Positions 62,545-64,000 of a DNA stretch of 64,000 nt are shown in pieces (the stretch's first letter is position 1; every line of letters begins with the position of its first letter). The position numbers and the translations under genes were made by a program. Origin of the DNA: Nocardia terrae (GTDB taxonomy: Bacteria; Actinomycetota; Actinomycetes; Mycobacteriales; Mycobacteriaceae). The stretch covers positions 186,001 through 250,000 of the forward strand of contig NZ_WRPP01000005.1 of NCBI RefSeq assembly GCF_009760405.1, written 5' to 3'. The notes beneath the pieces were generated by a model. That model saw only the letters and a list, made by a program, of their open reading frames with translations. It ran no database searches and was not told where the DNA came from.

Positions 62545-63381
62545 TCAGTGGAGCTGTTCGGTGCGGCGGAGGGCGGTGGCGAGGGTGCGGACTCGGACGT
62601 GGTGGGCGGCGGCGCGGGCCAGGCGCCAGTCGCCGCCGAGGACCGCGGCGCGGCTGACGTATTGGGGGTATTCCGCGCCGAGGCGGTGGTGGAAGCGGAG
62701 GGTTTCGGTGAGTTTGCTGACCGGGGAGGTGTCGTCGGGTTGTTCGACGCCGGAAGTGCGCCAGCCTGCGAGGGTTTCGGGCATGCCGTGGAAGTCGCCG
62801 AAGGCGCAGACGCGGGCGTAGAGGTCCACCGCCATCAGGACATCCAGCTCGCCGCGGAAGCCGCCGACGCGGTCGAAGTCCTGGCGGCGGAACATCGCCG
62901 CGGCGGTGGGGCCGAAGTCGGCGGGGCCGCGTTGCACGATGGTGCGCATCAGGGCGCGGACGGCGCGGCGGCCCAGCAGGTGGGGCAGCCCGCGGTCGGT
63001 CGCCTCGACGGCGCCGGACTCGTCGATGACCTGGAATCTGGACGAGCACAGGGCAATGCCGTTGTCGCCCATGACTTCCAGCTGGCGGTCGAGTGCGCCG
63101 GGGAGCAGGAGGTCGCCGGCTCGGACCACCTTCACGAAGCGGCCGCTGGTCAGTGAGACCGCTTTGTTCCAGGTCTCGCCGATGGGCAGGGTTTCGTCAT
63201 TGCGATGCACATGCAGTCGCTGGTCGTCGAAGGACGCGGCGATGGCGGCGGTGTCGTCGGTGCTGACATTGTCGAGCACCACCACCTCGGCATCGGTGTC
63301 CTGGGCCAGGATCGAGCGGAGCGTTGTCTCCAAGGCGGGCCCGGCATTGTGGGCCGGGACGCACACCGAGAGGTTCTTCAT
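62545..63381 (-). CDS. glycosyltransferase family 2
   Basis: A 278-residue GT-A glycosyltransferase. The N-terminus SVCVPAHNAGPALETTLRSI and VVVLDNVSTDDTAAIAASF are the GT2 nucleotide-binding region. The DxD-type metal site appears as VVRAGDLLLPGAL, and the acceptor region contains ADFGPTAAAMFRRQDFDRVG. It transfers a sugar from a nucleotide donor to a growing polysaccharide. Its ATG overlaps the stop of the pyruvyltransferase gene (63378-63381), so the two are co-translated. Confidence 0.88.
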   Translation of the reverse strand: MKNLSVCVPAHNAGPALETTLRSILAQDTDAEVVVLDNVSTDDTAAIAASFDDQRLHVHRNDETLPIGETWNKAVSLTSGRFVKVVRAGDLLLPGALDRQLEVMGDNGIALCSSRFQVIDESGAVEATDRGLPHLLGRRAVRALMRTIVQRGPADFGPTAAAMFRRQDFDRVGGFRGELDVLMAVDLYARVCAFGDFHGMPETLAGWRTSGVEQPDDTSPVSKLTETLRFHHRLGAEYPQYVSRAAVLGGDWRLARAAAHHVRVRTLATALRRTEQLH

Positions 63382-64000
63382 CGTTCCCCCTGAAGTGATT
63401 CGGCTGGTTCACCGGGCAGGCCATCACCTCCCGACACCAGCCCGTACACCCGATCCAGACCCGCGCGGCCGGCGTCGATCTGCTCAACTGCCCTCTGCTG
63501 CAGGGTATCCCGCACCTCGGGCGCGGACTCCCACAACAGCCGAATGGCACGTGTCAATTCGGCATCGAGGTTGTCCATGTCGAGGTGGACGATCCGCAAT
63601 CCGGCTGTCTCGGAGTCGGCGTCGAACATGTCGGCCAGCCCATAGAACTTGTCGTCGTAGTACTGCGAGGCCGTTACAGCCACGGCCGGAATGCCCTGGG
63701 AGAGCGCGAAAACCGCGAGGTGGTAGGCGCTGGTCACCACTACCCGGCAGCGCGAGACCTGACGCGCGACATCCTGGGCGGTACCGGTGCAGCCGATGGC
63801 GGGCCGGGTGCGGGTCGCGCCGGCCAGCAGGGGCAGGGTGTGGCGGCGGTCGTCGTCGTATTCGGAGACGATGAGCGGGGCCAGGGCGCTGTCCAGGGCG
63901 GCGGCCTCGCGGCGCACGACCGCGCCGAGGGTGTCGCGGGCCGAGTCGCTCACCTTGTCGTAGTCCGAAATGCGCAGGCACAGGCCCAGATCGGTGCCGA
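63378..64000 (-). CDS. polysaccharide pyruvyltransferase family protein (partial)
   Basis: The C-terminal 206 or so residues of a polysaccharide pyruvyltransferase; the 5' end lies beyond the right window edge. CRVVVTSAYHLAVFALSQGI followed by PAVAVTASQYYDDKFYGLAD is the family signature near the active site, after a Rossmann-like segment (GTDLGLCLRISDYDK). It adds a pyruvate ketal to a sugar of the surface polysaccharide using phosphoenolpyruvate. It precedes the GT2 gene on the minus strand, with a four-base overlap. Confidence 0.85.
   Translation of the reverse strand, partial: GTDLGLCLRISDYDKVSDSARDTLGAVVRREAAALDSALAPLIVSEYDDDRRHTLPLLAGATRTRPAIGCTGTAQDVARQVSRCRVVVTSAYHLAVFALSQGIPAVAVTASQYYDDKFYGLADMFDADSETAGLRIVHLDMDNLDAELTRAIRLLWESAPEVRDTLQQRAVEQIDAGRAGLDRVYGLVSGGDGLPGEPAESLQGER

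Overview
The window is high-GC actinobacterial chromosome, most probably Nocardia or a close mycolic-acid-containing relative. The evidence is a gcvH-garA-ftsR-DUF151-MerR-gcvP block in the same order as in mycobacteria, an MspA-family porin, MMPL transporters, a WhiB protein, a CYP125-like P450 behind a KstR-type operator, a ChoD-like oxidase and a DUF222/13E12-type HNH protein. No rRNA, tRNA, CRISPR array or intact insertion sequence was seen.

Region 1 (1-6.6 kb, minus strand) is a five-gene lipid or polyketide operon: a LysR regulator, an acyl-CoA/AMP ligase, an FAD-dependent oxidoreductase, an SGNH esterase and the first two domains (KS and start of AT) of a PfaA-like iterative synthase cut by the window edge. 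Region 2 (6.7-18.8 kb) holds an HNH nuclease and a WhiB protein behind a possible 21-codon leader, a VWA/solute-binding-like exported protein, small membrane and hypothetical proteins, two alpha/beta hydrolases, a GlxA-like/TetR pair diverging from a perfect palindrome, an acyl-CoA dehydrogenase, an Lrp-MFS divergent pair and a fatty acid hydroxylase. Region 3 (18.8-22.7 kb) is a worn stretch: a small secreted protein, two gene remnants that both lost their 5' ends at one junction, a serine hydrolase lipoprotein, and a partial duplicate of the gcvP 3' end with its terminator hairpin.

Region 4 (22.7-29.9 kb) is the conserved glycine-cleavage and signalling block: gcvP under a tandem glycine riboswitch, two MerR-type regulators, a DUF151 protein, the FHA protein GarA, gcvH and a CDP-alcohol phosphatidyltransferase. 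Region 5 (30-47.4 kb) holds a ChoD-like oxidase, a NERD protein, a PAP2 phosphatase, a Tat-exported catalase coupled to cytochrome b561, two MMPL transporters (one behind a 46-codon coupled ORF), an acyl-CoA oxidase-like enzyme, a ThrE-type exporter, a PknB-type receptor kinase followed by a decayed copy of itself, and a CYP125-like P450 coupled to a TetR gene.

Region 6 (47.4-53.8 kb) is the most unusual locus: a 1437-residue caspase-STAND NTPase-helical repeat protein overlapping a small EACC1 gene, with the architecture of an actinobacterial ternary conflict (probable abortive-infection) system, next to a DUF222-HNH nuclease with an SOS-box-like sequence. Region 7 (54-64 kb) is a surface-polysaccharide and deoxysugar cluster: an initiating sugar-1-phosphate transferase, glucose-1-phosphate cytidylyltransferase, a C-methyltransferase and a degenerate relative, a PIG-L deacetylase, an SDR epimerase, a 3,5-epimerase, a GT2 glycosyltransferase and a pyruvyltransferase cut by the window end, interrupted by an MspA porin and a cyclase remnant.
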